From Arthrobacter_E sp041360795 (GTDB taxonomy: Bacteria; Actinomycetota; Actinomycetes; Actinomycetales; Micrococcaceae), in contig NZ_JBFUPW010000001.1 of the NCBI RefSeq assembly GCF_041360795.1, positions 1,426,001 to 1,490,000 on the forward strand: a stretch of 64,000 bases of DNA, written 5' to 3'. The translations under genes and the position numbers were made by a program. Below are positions 7,952 to 16,298 of this stretch, in pieces; within the stretch, counting starts at the first letter, position 1; every line of letters starts with the position of its first letter. The notes beneath the pieces are model-generated. The model was not told where the DNA came from, made no database searches, and saw nothing but the letters and a program-made list of their open reading frames with translations.

Positions 7952-8578
7952 TCAGCCCAACGACTTTGCAACGGCGAGTGCGTTCAGTTGCCGGTCATAC
8001 GCTGTCGCGGTGCTGTCGGGGGTGTAGAGCACGAAGACAACCGCGCCGGCGACAGCGGCAACCGCCCCCAGAACGACGGCGGCCGCGGCGACGAAGGTGA
8101 TGGTGTCGACGAAGTTGCTGACAGGGCCGTTGTTGTAGTCCAAGGGGCTCAGCGTGCCCTTTTGCGACCTCGACTCCTTGATGTGCTCGACCACCTTGTT
8201 GAAGTCGTCCGTGAGAACTCTAAGTCCCGCTTCGGCCCGGACCGGATCCCCCGACTGCACGGCTTCCGTCACTCTTTCGTGCAACTGGGGATCAGCTTGA
8301 CGGAACAACTTCATCACGGCAGACACCGTCTCGGCGCTCGGATGAGTCCTGACGTAGCCGAGCTGCGTGGCAAGGTCAGGTCGTGCATCAAAAACGGGTC
8401 CCGCATGCAAGACGAAGAAGGAGATGACGTCCTGGTCGCTATACCGCAGGTTCGTTGTCTCTACCTTCTGGGTACCTGTTGCCGCTGCTGGACGATCATC
8501 CGCCGCTACAGCGTGGGCGCCTGAAGCGGTCAAGCCCACGGCCCCGATGACCGACGCGGCAAGTATTTCCTTGAACAT
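7952..8578 (-). CDS. sdpC: SdpC family antimicrobial peptide precursor
   Basis: A 208-residue precursor of an SDP-like toxin. It has a signal peptide (MFKEILAASVIGAVGLTASG, cleavage expected after AHA at 23). A mostly helical pro-region follows. A strongly hydrophobic segment at about 154-185 (NFVDTITFVAAAAVVLGAV...FVLY) corresponds in position to the 42-residue SDP peptide cut from Bacillus SdpC. SDP kills sister and rival cells by collapsing the proton motive force. Unlike Bacillus SDP, no cysteine is present anywhere in the precursor. The ATG at 8578 has a ggag site; a start further upstream would break the signal peptide. First gene of the sdpCABI run, with a promoter at 8639-8667. Confidence 0.87.
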   Translation of the reverse strand: MFKEILAASVIGAVGLTASGAHAVAADDRPAAATGTQKVETTNLRYSDQDVISFFVLHAGPVFDARPDLATQLGYVRTHPSAETVSAVMKLFRQADPQLHERVTEAVQSGDPVRAEAGLRVLTDDFNKVVEHIKESRSQKGTLSPLDYNNGPVSNFVDTITFVAAAAVVLGAVAAVAGAVVFVLYTPDSTATAYDRQLNALAVAKSLG

Positions 8579-8638
8579 GGTTCGCTCCGAGTGGTAGCAA
8601 AACGGATTAATCAGCACGATGGTGTTGCTGACCATGCG

Positions 8639-8667
8639 ATAATAGCTCGTGTGCAAATGTAGGACAA
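8639..8667 (-). promoter_or_regulatory. Promoter of the sdpCABI operon
   Basis: On the minus strand TTGTCC (8667-8662), a 17-base spacer and TATTAT (8644-8639) form a near-consensus housekeeping promoter. Transcription would start near 8632, leaving a leader of about 54 bases before the sdpC ATG. This is much stronger looking than most promoters in the window. Confidence 0.65.
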
Positions 8668-8774
8668 GAACGCCAGTGTGTTGACTTTAGATACTTACCG
8701 TATGCAACTATCTCTCGGGTATCGCCGTTCTTAGAAAAAGTACGGGCTATAACCATTGTGGAAGGGAGAACTTG

Positions 8775-9242
8775 ATGGAACGAGAAGAGCTGCCGGAGGA
8801 TGGGCCTGAAGATGAGTCGACGCCTCCTCAGCTCCGAAAGCGGTATCTGATCTCGTCTGCCGCACTCAGCTCTATTGCTTTGGTCCTCTGCGCAACCGCA
8901 TGGGCGGCTCTATTCGTCAATCCAAACGGATCGACCTCGATCATATCCGTGGAAGTGCCAACCATTGCATGGGTTGCCAGCATCTCCATGGTCACGATCT
9001 GTGTTCTTGCGCTATTTATCAGAGAATTGATGCGCAAAATACCCGAATCGCGTCAGAAGTATTTGCCAACGATCAGCTTCTTTCTCTCGGCAGCGGTGGT
9101 GCTAACTGGCATCTCCCTCGCAACGCCGCTATGGAGCAGAGATGCAGGGCCCGTACTGAGAATCTCGGGGAACTTTGCCGGACTAAGTGCATTCGCCGCT
9201 CTGATTTTTGTGAAACTCAGGTCAGTAGACCTGTCGCCGTAA
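8775..9242 (+). CDS. Hypothetical four-segment membrane protein
   Basis: A 155-residue protein of unknown function with an acidic N-terminus (EREELPEDGPEDE) and about four membrane segments (near 25-46, 61-82, 97-117 and 127-147). The ATG at 8775 has gggaga 7 bases upstream. It is transcribed divergently from sdpC across a 196-base gap and shares the lower-GC character of the sdp genes, so it could belong to the same acquired segment. Confidence 0.6.
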   Translation: MEREELPEDGPEDESTPPQLRKRYLISSAALSSIALVLCATAWAALFVNPNGSTSIISVEVPTIAWVASISMVTICVLALFIRELMRKIPESRQKYLPTISFFLSAAVVLTGISLATPLWSRDAGPVLRISGNFAGLSAFAALIFVKLRSVDLSP

Positions 9243-9304
9243 GCAAACGAGCCCTGCGGCCCGCCCTGACCCTTCTTGGAGTTGCGGGTCGTCAACGTCA
9301 CGGG

Positions 9305-9517
9305 GTGAGAGAATTGAAACAACCCGTAAAACCATTGCCATTCGCTGCAATCATCCTGTTCCCACTGATCGGAGTGGAAGCAGGTTCACTGATACGAGAT
9401 GCCGACCACTTGCCACAGCATCTGCCGGTCTACATCGTTGTTGATGTCGTGGTGTTTTCTGTTCTGTACTTTGTCTGGAGCAAGGTCCGGGCGGCAAAGA
9501 ACCGGCCTCGATCTTAG
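9305..9517 (+). CDS. Possible small membrane protein
   Basis: A 70-residue frame with two hydrophobic segments (FAAIILFPLIGVEAGSL and YIVVDVVVFSVLYFVW). The GTG start at 9305 lacks a convincing ribosome site. It follows the membrane protein at 8775 by 62 bases on the same strand and may be cotranscribed. Support is only hydrophobicity pattern and position. Confidence 0.35.
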   Translation: MRELKQPVKPLPFAAIILFPLIGVEAGSLIRDADHLPQHLPVYIVVDVVVFSVLYFVWSKVRAAKNRPRS

Positions 9518-9911
9518 CGGGCTCTCATCAGACACGGAAGGAACGGGCGGCTGCGCGCTCCGGACTAAGGAACTTCTGGCAATCGGCGCCGGTTGGGTCG
9601 CGCTGCTCTCCATGCTCACGGTGATTGTCGTGGAGGTGCTGCAGGCGCACAGGGCCGATTTCGGCACCGAACCCCCTGCTGAAGCGCCAATAGATCGTCT
9701 TCATCGTGGCGGTCTCGATGGTGAGGGCTCACGTCAAGATCAATCTGCTCCCCGAGATCCGCGACTCTAAGCCGCCCGCGGCCCGAAGCGGGGCGAAATG
9801 TCAGACATTAGGCCATTCCGGGTAATCTGGCAGCATCGGCTGCCACAGCACTGTCTTGGCTTCATCCAGCGCGGCGCATAGTGCCGCGCGAATCTACAGA
9901 AGGTAGGAATC
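9518..9911. other. Intergenic region with possible coding remnant
   Basis: This 394-base stretch has no supportable gene. A frame through about 9585-9770 encodes a hydrophobic segment (LLAIGAGWVALLSMLTVIVV), but no plausible start codon with a ribosome site precedes it, so it may be a remnant of a membrane protein gene. The last 130 bases hold whatever promoter drives the gene at 9912. Confidence 0.35.
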
Positions 9912-10571
9912 GTGGACCACCACATCCGCGCAACATACGACGCGATCCTCTCTCAACCGGCACCTCGAGATCTCGACTGGGATCGATTCGTCACGCTGTG
10001 GAAGGACATCGCAGACAAGGTGACCGAGGATCCCGGCGCCAGGCTCGCCGTGGACATCAATGGCCACCGTGAGGTGTTCCGCAGGCAGCACGACGGCCGC
10101 GTGTCGATCGAGGACATCGAGCTTGCGCGGCGCATCCTCGCCAAAACCCCTGATGACAAGGGCAGCGGACATCTCCTGGTGGTGACCATCGACGAACGCG
10201 CAGCGCGGATCCTGGACTTCGACCTTGCCACGCCCAAGGTGGTGGAGACCGAACACGATGTGAAGGATTCCAGCCCTGTGGCACACCACATGCGCACGGT
10301 GGAACGGCACACTGGCCGTGACGATGAGGCTGATCTCAAGGCGTTCTTCGACGAATTGGCCGAGACGCTCCGGCCGCTGGTCGCGTCGCAGACCTTCGTG
10401 CTGTTCGGCCATGGCGAAGGCAAAGCCAACACGGCTGCCGCCTTCATGGAACGCGCTACCGCGCATCACCCGGACGTCGCCAAACAACTCGCCGCGACCG
10501 CGCAGATCGACCTGTCAGCCGCAACGGACTCCGTCCTGGAAGCCAAAGCCAAGGAACTTACCGGACGCTGA
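9912..10571 (+). CDS. Hypothetical protein, possible eRF1-like fold
   Basis: A 219-residue soluble protein. LLVVTIDERAARILDFDL at about 92-109 and VLFGHGEGKANTAAAFMER at about 157-175 recall the middle and third domains of the bacterial eRF1-like (baeRF) family, in which a strand of the form V-D---A-I is followed by a glycine-rich turn. Usual baeRF proteins are longer, so the match is weak. The GTG at 9912 has aggtagg upstream. No operon partner. Confidence 0.6.
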   Translation: MDHHIRATYDAILSQPAPRDLDWDRFVTLWKDIADKVTEDPGARLAVDINGHREVFRRQHDGRVSIEDIELARRILAKTPDDKGSGHLLVVTIDERAARILDFDLATPKVVETEHDVKDSSPVAHHMRTVERHTGRDDEADLKAFFDELAETLRPLVASQTFVLFGHGEGKANTAAAFMERATAHHPDVAKQLAATAQIDLSAATDSVLEAKAKELTGR

Positions 10572-10861
10572 GTCTCGTCCCTTGGGGTGCTCCTGGGTGT
10601 GAAGGTCAGGCAAGGCCACCGACCACCCAGGGAATCAGCACCCTCTAGGGCAGACGCTGCTTCCAGCGGAAGTGAACTGAGGGTGGGTAACAGCTTGGCT
10701 GCCGCTCACCCTCAGTTGGACCAGCGAATCTTCAACTGCACCGCGGGAAGCGGCACCCTAGCTTCGAGGACTCCGGAGGAGCCATCTGATCTCGGACAGG
10801 GGAACGTGTGCGCTTCGCCGCGAACCTTGCGCCCGTCGGTCAGGGAACCGACTACAGCGCT
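10572..10861. other. Intergenic region, nothing identified
   Basis: This gap of 290 bases lies between convergent genes. I found no supportable frame, repeat or clear terminator hairpin in it. Confidence 0.3.
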
Positions 10862-11635
10862 TCACCCCTGCAGGCAGAAATACGCCATCCCCAGCACTCC
10901 ACGGTACCCATCCTCATAAGCAGCCCGTTGATCCTCGAGGTCCTGACGGACCTGCGCCGCGGCGGGATGGCCGGCATCGTGGGCTTCGAGCCACCGGGAG
11001 TATCTCGCACGGAACCCAGCCTCGAAAACGTCCCACTCCTCGAGGCTCGTCTCGTCGTCGTCAACCACCTCGAAACCGGCGGCAAGGATCTGCTCGCGCA
11101 CCGCGTCCTGAGTGAGGAATTCGTCGTCTCGCCCCGACAGAGTCGCAGTGGCCGCCGGATGGGGCGGCGCCATCCAGATCGCCTCACCGTAGACGAGCCG
11201 CCCACCTGGACGGACCAGGCCACGCAGCGCCCTCAGGGCCGCGCCGTAGTCCAGGGGCTGGGCATCCTCCACCGGCGGCCCCCAGATCTGGCTCGCACCG
11301 ATGCAGATGACCGCATCGGCCGCCGTGTTCCGGGCCTCCAAGCCAGACATGAGATCAAAAGCCACCCGTTCACCCAGCCCGCGACTCTGCGCTTGCTGGC
11401 GTGCCCGCTCGATGAACGCCGGAGACCGGTCCACTCCCCTGCCTCTCGCGTTCGGAACCGACTCCACGACGCGGAGCAGCAGCTCACCCCACCCGCATCC
11501 CATGTCCAGAACGTCCGTCGGCGCAGGGTCGGATAAGAAGGTCACCAGATGCGCGGCGCGTTCCTCCGAGAGCGGAGTCAGCCACGTCAGGGAGTCATGG
11601 AGGGGCGGTAGTTCCAGCGAAGTACTGTCCGTCAC
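10862..11635 (-). CDS. SAM-dependent class I methyltransferase
   Basis: A 257-residue methyltransferase. Motif I is VLDMGCGWGELLLRVV at about residues 42-57, the acidic residue after strand 2 is in GVDRSPAFIERAR, and ICIGASQIWG with RPGGRLVYGE gives the later strands. The cofactor fold is clear but the substrate is unknown. It begins 39 bases downstream of the MerR regulator stop at 11675 and is on the same strand, so the two may be cotranscribed. Confidence 0.82.
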   Translation of the reverse strand: MTDSTSLELPPLHDSLTWLTPLSEERAAHLVTFLSDPAPTDVLDMGCGWGELLLRVVESVPNARGRGVDRSPAFIERARQQAQSRGLGERVAFDLMSGLEARNTAADAVICIGASQIWGPPVEDAQPLDYGAALRALRGLVRPGGRLVYGEAIWMAPPHPAATATLSGRDDEFLTQDAVREQILAAGFEVVDDDETSLEEWDVFEAGFRARYSRWLEAHDAGHPAAAQVRQDLEDQRAAYEDGYRGVLGMAYFCLQG

Positions 11636-11674
11636 ACCATCGATCCTCTCACGAGCCCTCAGGCCGTTCCCAGG

Positions 11675-12052
11675 TCATTGCCGGTCCAACTCTCCAACAG
11701 CGCGGCTCCCTCGCAACGCCACCAGCGCGGCCCTGACGGTGTCCCGGGCATGTGCGAGTTCGGCAATCCGCCCGTCGATGACGTCGAGCTGCTCCGCCAG
11801 GAGCGCCGCCTTCTCCCCCTCGCTCATGCCGTCCCAATGCGTCATGCGCTCCCGCATCCCCGTCAGGGAGAAGCCGGCCGCCCGTCCCGCAAGAATCAGT
11901 TCCACTCGGCGCTGAGCTTCCGGCGTGTAGTCCCGATAGCCGTTCGGCAATCGCCTCACCTGACCCGGGCTGAACATGTCCCGATCCTCGTAGAACCTGA
12001 TCGCCGACGGCGTCACACCCGTGCGGCGAGCCAGTTCGCTGATCCTCATCAT
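11675..12052 (-). CDS. MerR family transcriptional regulator
   Basis: A 125-residue regulator. The winged helix-turn-helix is MRISELARRTGVTPSAIRFY at the N-terminus, followed by the MerR signature RRLPNGYRDYTPEAQRRVEL and a C-terminal dimerisation coiled coil (KAALLAEQLDVIDGRIAELA). There is no cysteine-rich metal site, so it is more likely to sense an organic compound or stress. Start may be the ATG at 12052 or the next codon at 12049; a run of six G lies just upstream and suits the second. It faces the DUF998 gene across a 76-base gap containing a perfect palindrome at 12065-12079. Confidence 0.88.
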   Translation of the reverse strand: MMRISELARRTGVTPSAIRFYEDRDMFSPGQVRRLPNGYRDYTPEAQRRVELILAGRAAGFSLTGMRERMTHWDGMSEGEKAALLAEQLDVIDGRIAELAHARDTVRAALVALRGSRAVGELDRQ

Positions 12053-12058
12053 CCCCCC

Positions 12059-12089
12059 TTGACCTTCAAGTAACTTGAAAGTTTAGCGT
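12059..12089 (+). promoter_or_regulatory. MerR-type promoter and operator
   Basis: TTGACC (12059-12064) and TAGCGT (12084-12089) are separated by 19 bases, the stretched spacing used by MerR-family activators. Between them lies the perfect palindrome TTCAAGTAACTTGAA (12065-12079), closely similar to SoxR- and MerR-type boxes. Binding and DNA twisting here would switch on the DUF998 gene and could also regulate the regulator itself. Confidence 0.72.
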
Positions 12090-12128
12090 CGATTCCGACA
12101 ACCCAGTCCATGACTCAAGGAATTCCCC

Positions 12129-12728
12129 ATGACGCACTTCCTCGCCGGCACAGCGGTTGCTCTGTTCTCCCTGCGGCTCCTGCTGTTCGTCCTCCTGCAC
12201 GTGCTGCCCGGCGGCATCCACCCTGTCCACGACACCGTCAGCGATTACGCCGCATCTCCGGCGAAACGGACCAGGGCAGTCGCTTCCGCCGCATCGTGGA
12301 CGGCGTCCTTGGCCTGGCTTTCGCTCGGCTTCGCCGTCATGTCCAGCACCTCCCGATCGGACACCACGCTGGGTGGCTGGCTGCTCGGCCTCGGCGTGCT
12401 CCTGGCGGTCATGCCCTTCGTGCCGACCGATCGCAGCGGCACCACCACGACCACGCGTGGCAGGATCCACCTGCTGTTCGCGATCGCCTGGTTCACCCTC
12501 GCCTACGCGACCATCACCCCCTTGAGCAGATTGATCGCCGGCCCAGCGGGCGCCGTCGCCGTGGTGAACGCACTGGATCTGATCGCGGCGATCTCGTTGA
12601 CAGCGCTTGTCCTCGCCTTGCTCATCCGGCCTCTACGACGCCGGTTCTTCGGTCTCAGCGAACGCCTCTTCATCGTGGTGGTCACCGCTGCTCCGCTGGT
12701 GGCAGCAGCAGTCCTGGCCTCCACTTGA
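12129..12728 (+). CDS. DUF998 family membrane protein
   Basis: A 199-residue protein with about six membrane segments. HPVHDTVSDYAASP near residue 31 is the DUF998 N-terminal signature (loop before the second segment), and FVPTDRSGT with the following TTTRGRIHLLFA is the second conserved loop. The role of DUF998 proteins is unknown. A MerR-type promoter at 12059-12089 lies directly upstream, so this gene is the probable target of the divergent MerR regulator. Confidence 0.75.
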   Translation: MTHFLAGTAVALFSLRLLLFVLLHVLPGGIHPVHDTVSDYAASPAKRTRAVASAASWTASLAWLSLGFAVMSSTSRSDTTLGGWLLGLGVLLAVMPFVPTDRSGTTTTTRGRIHLLFAIAWFTLAYATITPLSRLIAGPAGAVAVVNALDLIAAISLTALVLALLIRPLRRRFFGLSERLFIVVVTAAPLVAAAVLAST

Positions 12729-12828
12729 GTTTCGGTGGCAGCCGGCCACCGAACCTCACCGGTCCGATGAGCCGTTCCGGACGTCCCTGATACCGTCAGA
12801 GCTTCGGAACAGCGAAAGGGCAGGTCAG

Positions 12829-13227
12829 ATGGACCATGACGGGATGGCATCACAGACCCTCCCAGGAGACCGCCTGACGGCAGGTCAGAGAACCTCCGTG
12901 GTGCTCGCGATCGCGGGCACGGTGGTCTGCTTCCCTGCGGCCCTACTGTTCGGCTTGGCGCTGGGCGCCTATCCCTTCCGGATGGAATGCACCCTCGAGA
13001 CGCTTGGCTCGGGGTGCTACGAGGGTGAACTCGAGCTCAGCGGCGTCCTCCTCGCGCTGGTTTTCGTGCCGTTCTTCGTCGCGACGCTCGTGCTGGCCAT
13101 CATCAACCGGAAAAGCCCACGGCGCGCAGCGACCTGGCTGCCGCTCATCGGGCTGTGCAGCGCGACATTCATCGCCGTCGCCGTCTACGCGGTGCTGATG
13201 GCCACGAGCCCTTCCCCCGGTCTGTGA
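12829..13227 (+). CDS. Hypothetical three-segment membrane protein
   Basis: A 132-residue protein with three membrane segments (about 24-47, 72-92 and 104-125) and an external loop with two cysteines (MECTLE and SGCYEG) that could form a disulfide. The ATG at 12829 is preceded by aaagggcagg. No family is recognised. It sits 100 bases after the DUF998 gene on the same strand, so cotranscription is possible. Confidence 0.6.
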   Translation: MDHDGMASQTLPGDRLTAGQRTSVVLAIAGTVVCFPAALLFGLALGAYPFRMECTLETLGSGCYEGELELSGVLLALVFVPFFVATLVLAIINRKSPRRAATWLPLIGLCSATFIAVAVYAVLMATSPSPGL

Positions 13228-13276
13228 TGCCCCGGCGGCACCACTCCGCTCGGCCACGGCCCAGTAGCCTGGGGGC

Positions 13277-13771
13277 ATGAGCCCAACTCCCCCATCCTTG
13301 CCGCCCGTCGACATCGCGCCGGGCTTCGTCGTCCGCAAGGCCGTCCGCAACGACCTGCCGTTTCTCATCGAGCTGCTGCACGACGACATGCTCGGTCAGA
13401 CCCGCGAACGGCACGACGACGGCGCCTACCTCCGCGGTTTCGAAGCGGTCGACTCAGATCCGGCGCAGTTCCTCGCGGTCGTCGAAGATTCCGACGGCGC
13501 CCTCGTCGGGTTGATGCAGCTCAGCCTGATCCCGGGGATTTCCCGGGGCGGGCGCCTCCGGCTCAACATCGAAGGCGTCCGCATCGCGTCGACGCTGCGC
13601 GGACAAGGAGTGGGCTCCGCCATGATCTCCTGGGCCGTCAAGTACGGACGCCGGAACGGAGCCGGGCTCGTCCAGCTCACGACGGACGCCCGCAGGACCG
13701 ACGCCCAGCGCTTCTACACTCGGCTGGGATTCGTGGCGAGCCACGTCGGCATGAAGCTCGACCTGGACTGA
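13277..13771 (+). CDS. GNAT family N-acetyltransferase
   Basis: A 164-residue acetyltransferase. The acetyl-CoA loop is IASTLRGQGVGSAMISWAV at about 101-119, and the C-terminal half has AQRFYTRLGFVASHVGMK. The strands LVGLMQLSLIPGISRGG are typical of GNAT enzymes acting on small molecules; substrate unknown. A TAGCCT -10-like box at 13265-13270 ends 6 bases before the ATG, so the transcript may be leaderless. Confidence 0.85.
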   Translation: MSPTPPSLPPVDIAPGFVVRKAVRNDLPFLIELLHDDMLGQTRERHDDGAYLRGFEAVDSDPAQFLAVVEDSDGALVGLMQLSLIPGISRGGRLRLNIEGVRIASTLRGQGVGSAMISWAVKYGRRNGAGLVQLTTDARRTDAQRFYTRLGFVASHVGMKLDLD

Positions 13772-13780
13772 ACCCGCGTT

Positions 13781-15766
13781 CTAGCCGGCGGCTCCCACCA
13801 GGAACTTCTTCAGCAGCGGGCCACTGGTGTCGGCGCCCAGTCCGCCGTCCTCGACGAAGACGGCGACGGCGAGATCGCCGTGCGTCGCCACGATCCAGGC
13901 GTGAGTTTTGGGCGGGTTGTCCGTGCCGAACTCGGCCGTGCCGGTCTTCGCCCCGACAGGAGCGCCAGGGACGTCAGACAGGAATCCCGCGTGGCCCGAC
14001 GTCACGACGGCCCGCATGAGGTCCTTGAGCTTCACCGACTCCGCCGACGTAATCGGCTTCTCGATCGGCGCCGCCGTCGTCGAGGGTGACGGCGAACCGC
14101 TCGCAGTGGCCCCGGGGGTGACCGCGGCCTCCTCCCCGAGCACCAGCTTCGGCGTGACCGGCGCGCCCTTGCCGACCGATCCGGCCATGACCGCTGCCGC
14201 CAGCGGCGACATCAGGACCTTGCCCTGCCCGATCATGGAGGCGGCGTGCTCCGTGCCCTCCGCCGCGGCGGGAATCGATCCGAGGAAGCCGTCGTAGTTC
14301 AGCGCGTCAGAGGGAAGCCCGACACCCAGAGACTGAGCGGCCGCGCTCACCTGGGCCTGGGAGACCTTGTCCCGGGCGTTGATGAACGCTGTGTTGCACG
14401 AGTGGGCGAACGCCTCCCTCAGCGGGATCGTCCCCACTTCCGAGGCGGGATACAGAGGAGCGTTCTTGAAGGTCCGGCCATCCACGGAGGCGGTGGCCGT
14501 GCAGGAAACCGTGCTGTCCGGGGTCATGCCGTTGCGGATCATCGCCAGTGAGTCCACGATCTTGAACGTCGAACCCGGCGCATACTGACCGATCATGGCC
14601 GTGTTGTAGCCATTGCTACCGGGTCCCGAGGCCGCAGCAAGCACGGCCCCATCAGACGGCCGCAGGGCGACGATCGCCGAGGCTGGCCCGATGTCCTTGA
14701 GCGTGTCCTCCGCAAGCGTCTGGAGGCGTGGATCGAGGGTCGTCTTGAGGGGGGTTCCAGCTTTGGCTTCCACCTGGAACAGCACCCGGCCCGCATCCTG
14801 GGTGGCGCCGTCGGTCGTCGGCGCATCGGCCGGGGCGGTGGACTTGGCCCGGACGACCACGCCCTCCTGACCACGCAGCTGCGAGTCATACCGGGCTTGG
14901 AGACCGCCGAGGCCGGTCATATCACCGGCTTTGAGCTCACCCTTGGACTTCTCCACCTGCTCCGCAGTAGCTTCACCCACCGTGCCCAGGACTGCGCGAG
15001 CGAAGCCCCGGCTCGGCGCGAGCGGCAACGTGCCCGGCACGGTCCTCGCACCGGGGATCTGAGCGAGCTTCTCGGCGGTCAGCGCTTTGGCCTCCGGCGA
15101 GTCCGCGCGGAGGGTGATCGCCTTGACGAAGGCCTGAGGCCCGGAGGCTTTGACCTGTGCCGCGAATCCGGCGGGATCCACATCGGCCAGGCGGGCCACC
15201 TGCTCCGCGGCCGCACCGGCATCCTTGCCGTTGAGCCGCGATTTGTCGATGCCGAGATCAAGGACGGGCCGGTTGGTGACGAGAACCTTGCCGCCGGCGC
15301 CCAGGATGTCCGCGCGGGGCGCCGACTGGCCGGCCGTCTCCAGGACCTCATCGTCCTTCAGATCGGGCGCGATGAGCCCGGGGCTCCACTGAGCAGCCCA
15401 CTCACCATTGGTCTTCTTCAGCCCGGCCTGGGTGGAATAGCTCCAGTGGGCTCCGGACAGCGTCCAGTCGAAGGAGAGCTTCGCCGTCCCCGTCTCCCCC
15501 TCCACCGTCACGGAATCGACCTTGACGGTGGGCTTGCTGTCCGGCAGGCCCTTCACGATGGCCTTCAGTTTCTTATCCGCGTCCGTGCCATTGACGCCGT
15601 CGAAGCGCACTGAACCGACGTTGAGCCCGGAAAGGCCGCCGGCGAGTTGCTGGACGTACGACTCGGCGCCCTTCCGCCCGTCGTCGCACGCCGACAGCGA
15701 ACCGAGCAGGATGACGGACGCGGCCAGGACACTGAGTGTTTTCGTTGATTTCCCCACGAGCGTCAT
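13781..15766 (-). CDS. Class B penicillin-binding protein, lipoprotein (NTF2-like N-terminus)
   Basis: A 661-residue transpeptidase that cross-links peptidoglycan outside the membrane. A signal sequence ends in a lipobox (LLGSLSAC at about residue 27), so it is lipid-anchored rather than membrane-spanning. An NTF2-like (MecA_N) domain follows, then a dimerisation region. The transpeptidase domain has the three active-site motifs STFK (near 400), SCN (near 457) and KTG (near 607). A 30-residue Ala/Ser/Thr/Pro-rich insert (TPGATASGSPSPSTTAAPIE) precedes the last motif. The start is uncertain: ATG at 15766, an upstream TTG at 15787 or GTG at 15757 are all in frame. MecA-type proteins can have low beta-lactam affinity, which cannot be judged here. 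Confidence 0.9.
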   Translation of the reverse strand: MTLVGKSTKTLSVLAASVILLGSLSACDDGRKGAESYVQQLAGGLSGLNVGSVRFDGVNGTDADKKLKAIVKGLPDSKPTVKVDSVTVEGETGTAKLSFDWTLSGAHWSYSTQAGLKKTNGEWAAQWSPGLIAPDLKDDEVLETAGQSAPRADILGAGGKVLVTNRPVLDLGIDKSRLNGKDAGAAAEQVARLADVDPAGFAAQVKASGPQAFVKAITLRADSPEAKALTAEKLAQIPGARTVPGTLPLAPSRGFARAVLGTVGEATAEQVEKSKGELKAGDMTGLGGLQARYDSQLRGQEGVVVRAKSTAPADAPTTDGATQDAGRVLFQVEAKAGTPLKTTLDPRLQTLAEDTLKDIGPASAIVALRPSDGAVLAAASGPGSNGYNTAMIGQYAPGSTFKIVDSLAMIRNGMTPDSTVSCTATASVDGRTFKNAPLYPASEVGTIPLREAFAHSCNTAFINARDKVSQAQVSAAAQSLGVGLPSDALNYDGFLGSIPAAAEGTEHAASMIGQGKVLMSPLAAAVMAGSVGKGAPVTPKLVLGEEAAVTPGATASGSPSPSTTAAPIEKPITSAESVKLKDLMRAVVTSGHAGFLSDVPGAPVGAKTGTAEFGTDNPPKTHAWIVATHGDLAVAVFVEDGGLGADTSGPLLKKFLVGAAG

Positions 15767-15925
15767 TATGCCAAGCGTCACTGACAATCCTGGTCAAGCG
15801 CCCAGGAAGCCCACCGCCCGAAGGCCTTGACACACCCTGGTATAAGCGGCTGGATCGGCGGATAATGGAATCAGGTCATGGCACCCGCCACGTACCAGCA
15901 AGAACAAGGGAAAAGGGGAAACGTC

Positions 15926-16210
15926 ATGGGCTTTGTGGCATTCCTTATTCTGGGTCTCATTTGCGGTGCGATCGCCAAGATGATCATGCCCGGTGAGCAC
16001 GGTGGAGGGTGGATCTCCACCCTGATCCTCGGGGTCGTCGGCGCACTTCTCGGTGGCTGGATCGGCGGCGTCGTCTTCAACGTCGGCCTCGCCGGCTTCT
16101 GGAGCCTCCAGACGTGGATCCTCGCCATCGTCGGATCGGCTGTCGTCCTCTTCGTCTTCGGGCTCTTCAGCCACAGCGGCCGCGGTGCCGGTCATCGCAC
16201 CAGTCACTGA
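15926..16210 (+). CDS. GlsB/YeaQ/YmgE family stress membrane protein
   Basis: A 94-residue protein of the transglycosylase-associated (GlsB) family with three membrane segments. The signature is GLICGAIAKMIMPGEHGGGW then ILGVVGALLGGWIGG. Members are general-stress membrane proteins of unknown mechanism. The ATG at 15926 has aaaggggaaa upstream and removes a spurious 16-residue extension. Confidence 0.88.
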   Translation: MGFVAFLILGLICGAIAKMIMPGEHGGGWISTLILGVVGALLGGWIGGVVFNVGLAGFWSLQTWILAIVGSAVVLFVFGLFSHSGRGAGHRTSH

Positions 16211-16298
16211 ATCGACCACACCGCGGAGGCCGGGGCACCGCGCCCCGGCCTCCGGCGTGTCCGCCCGCGCGGCCCGGTCCACCTAGACTGGAGGGGCT

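Noticed and set aside
9399..9770. Frame with a hydrophobic segment after the small membrane gene
   Set aside because: No start codon with a ribosome site before the hydrophobic part and it overlaps the preceding frame; listed only as a possible remnant.
15794..15925. Stress-type promoter before the GlsB-family gene
   Set aside because: TTGACA and several TATAAG/TAATGG-like strings are present, but no pair has convincing spacing.
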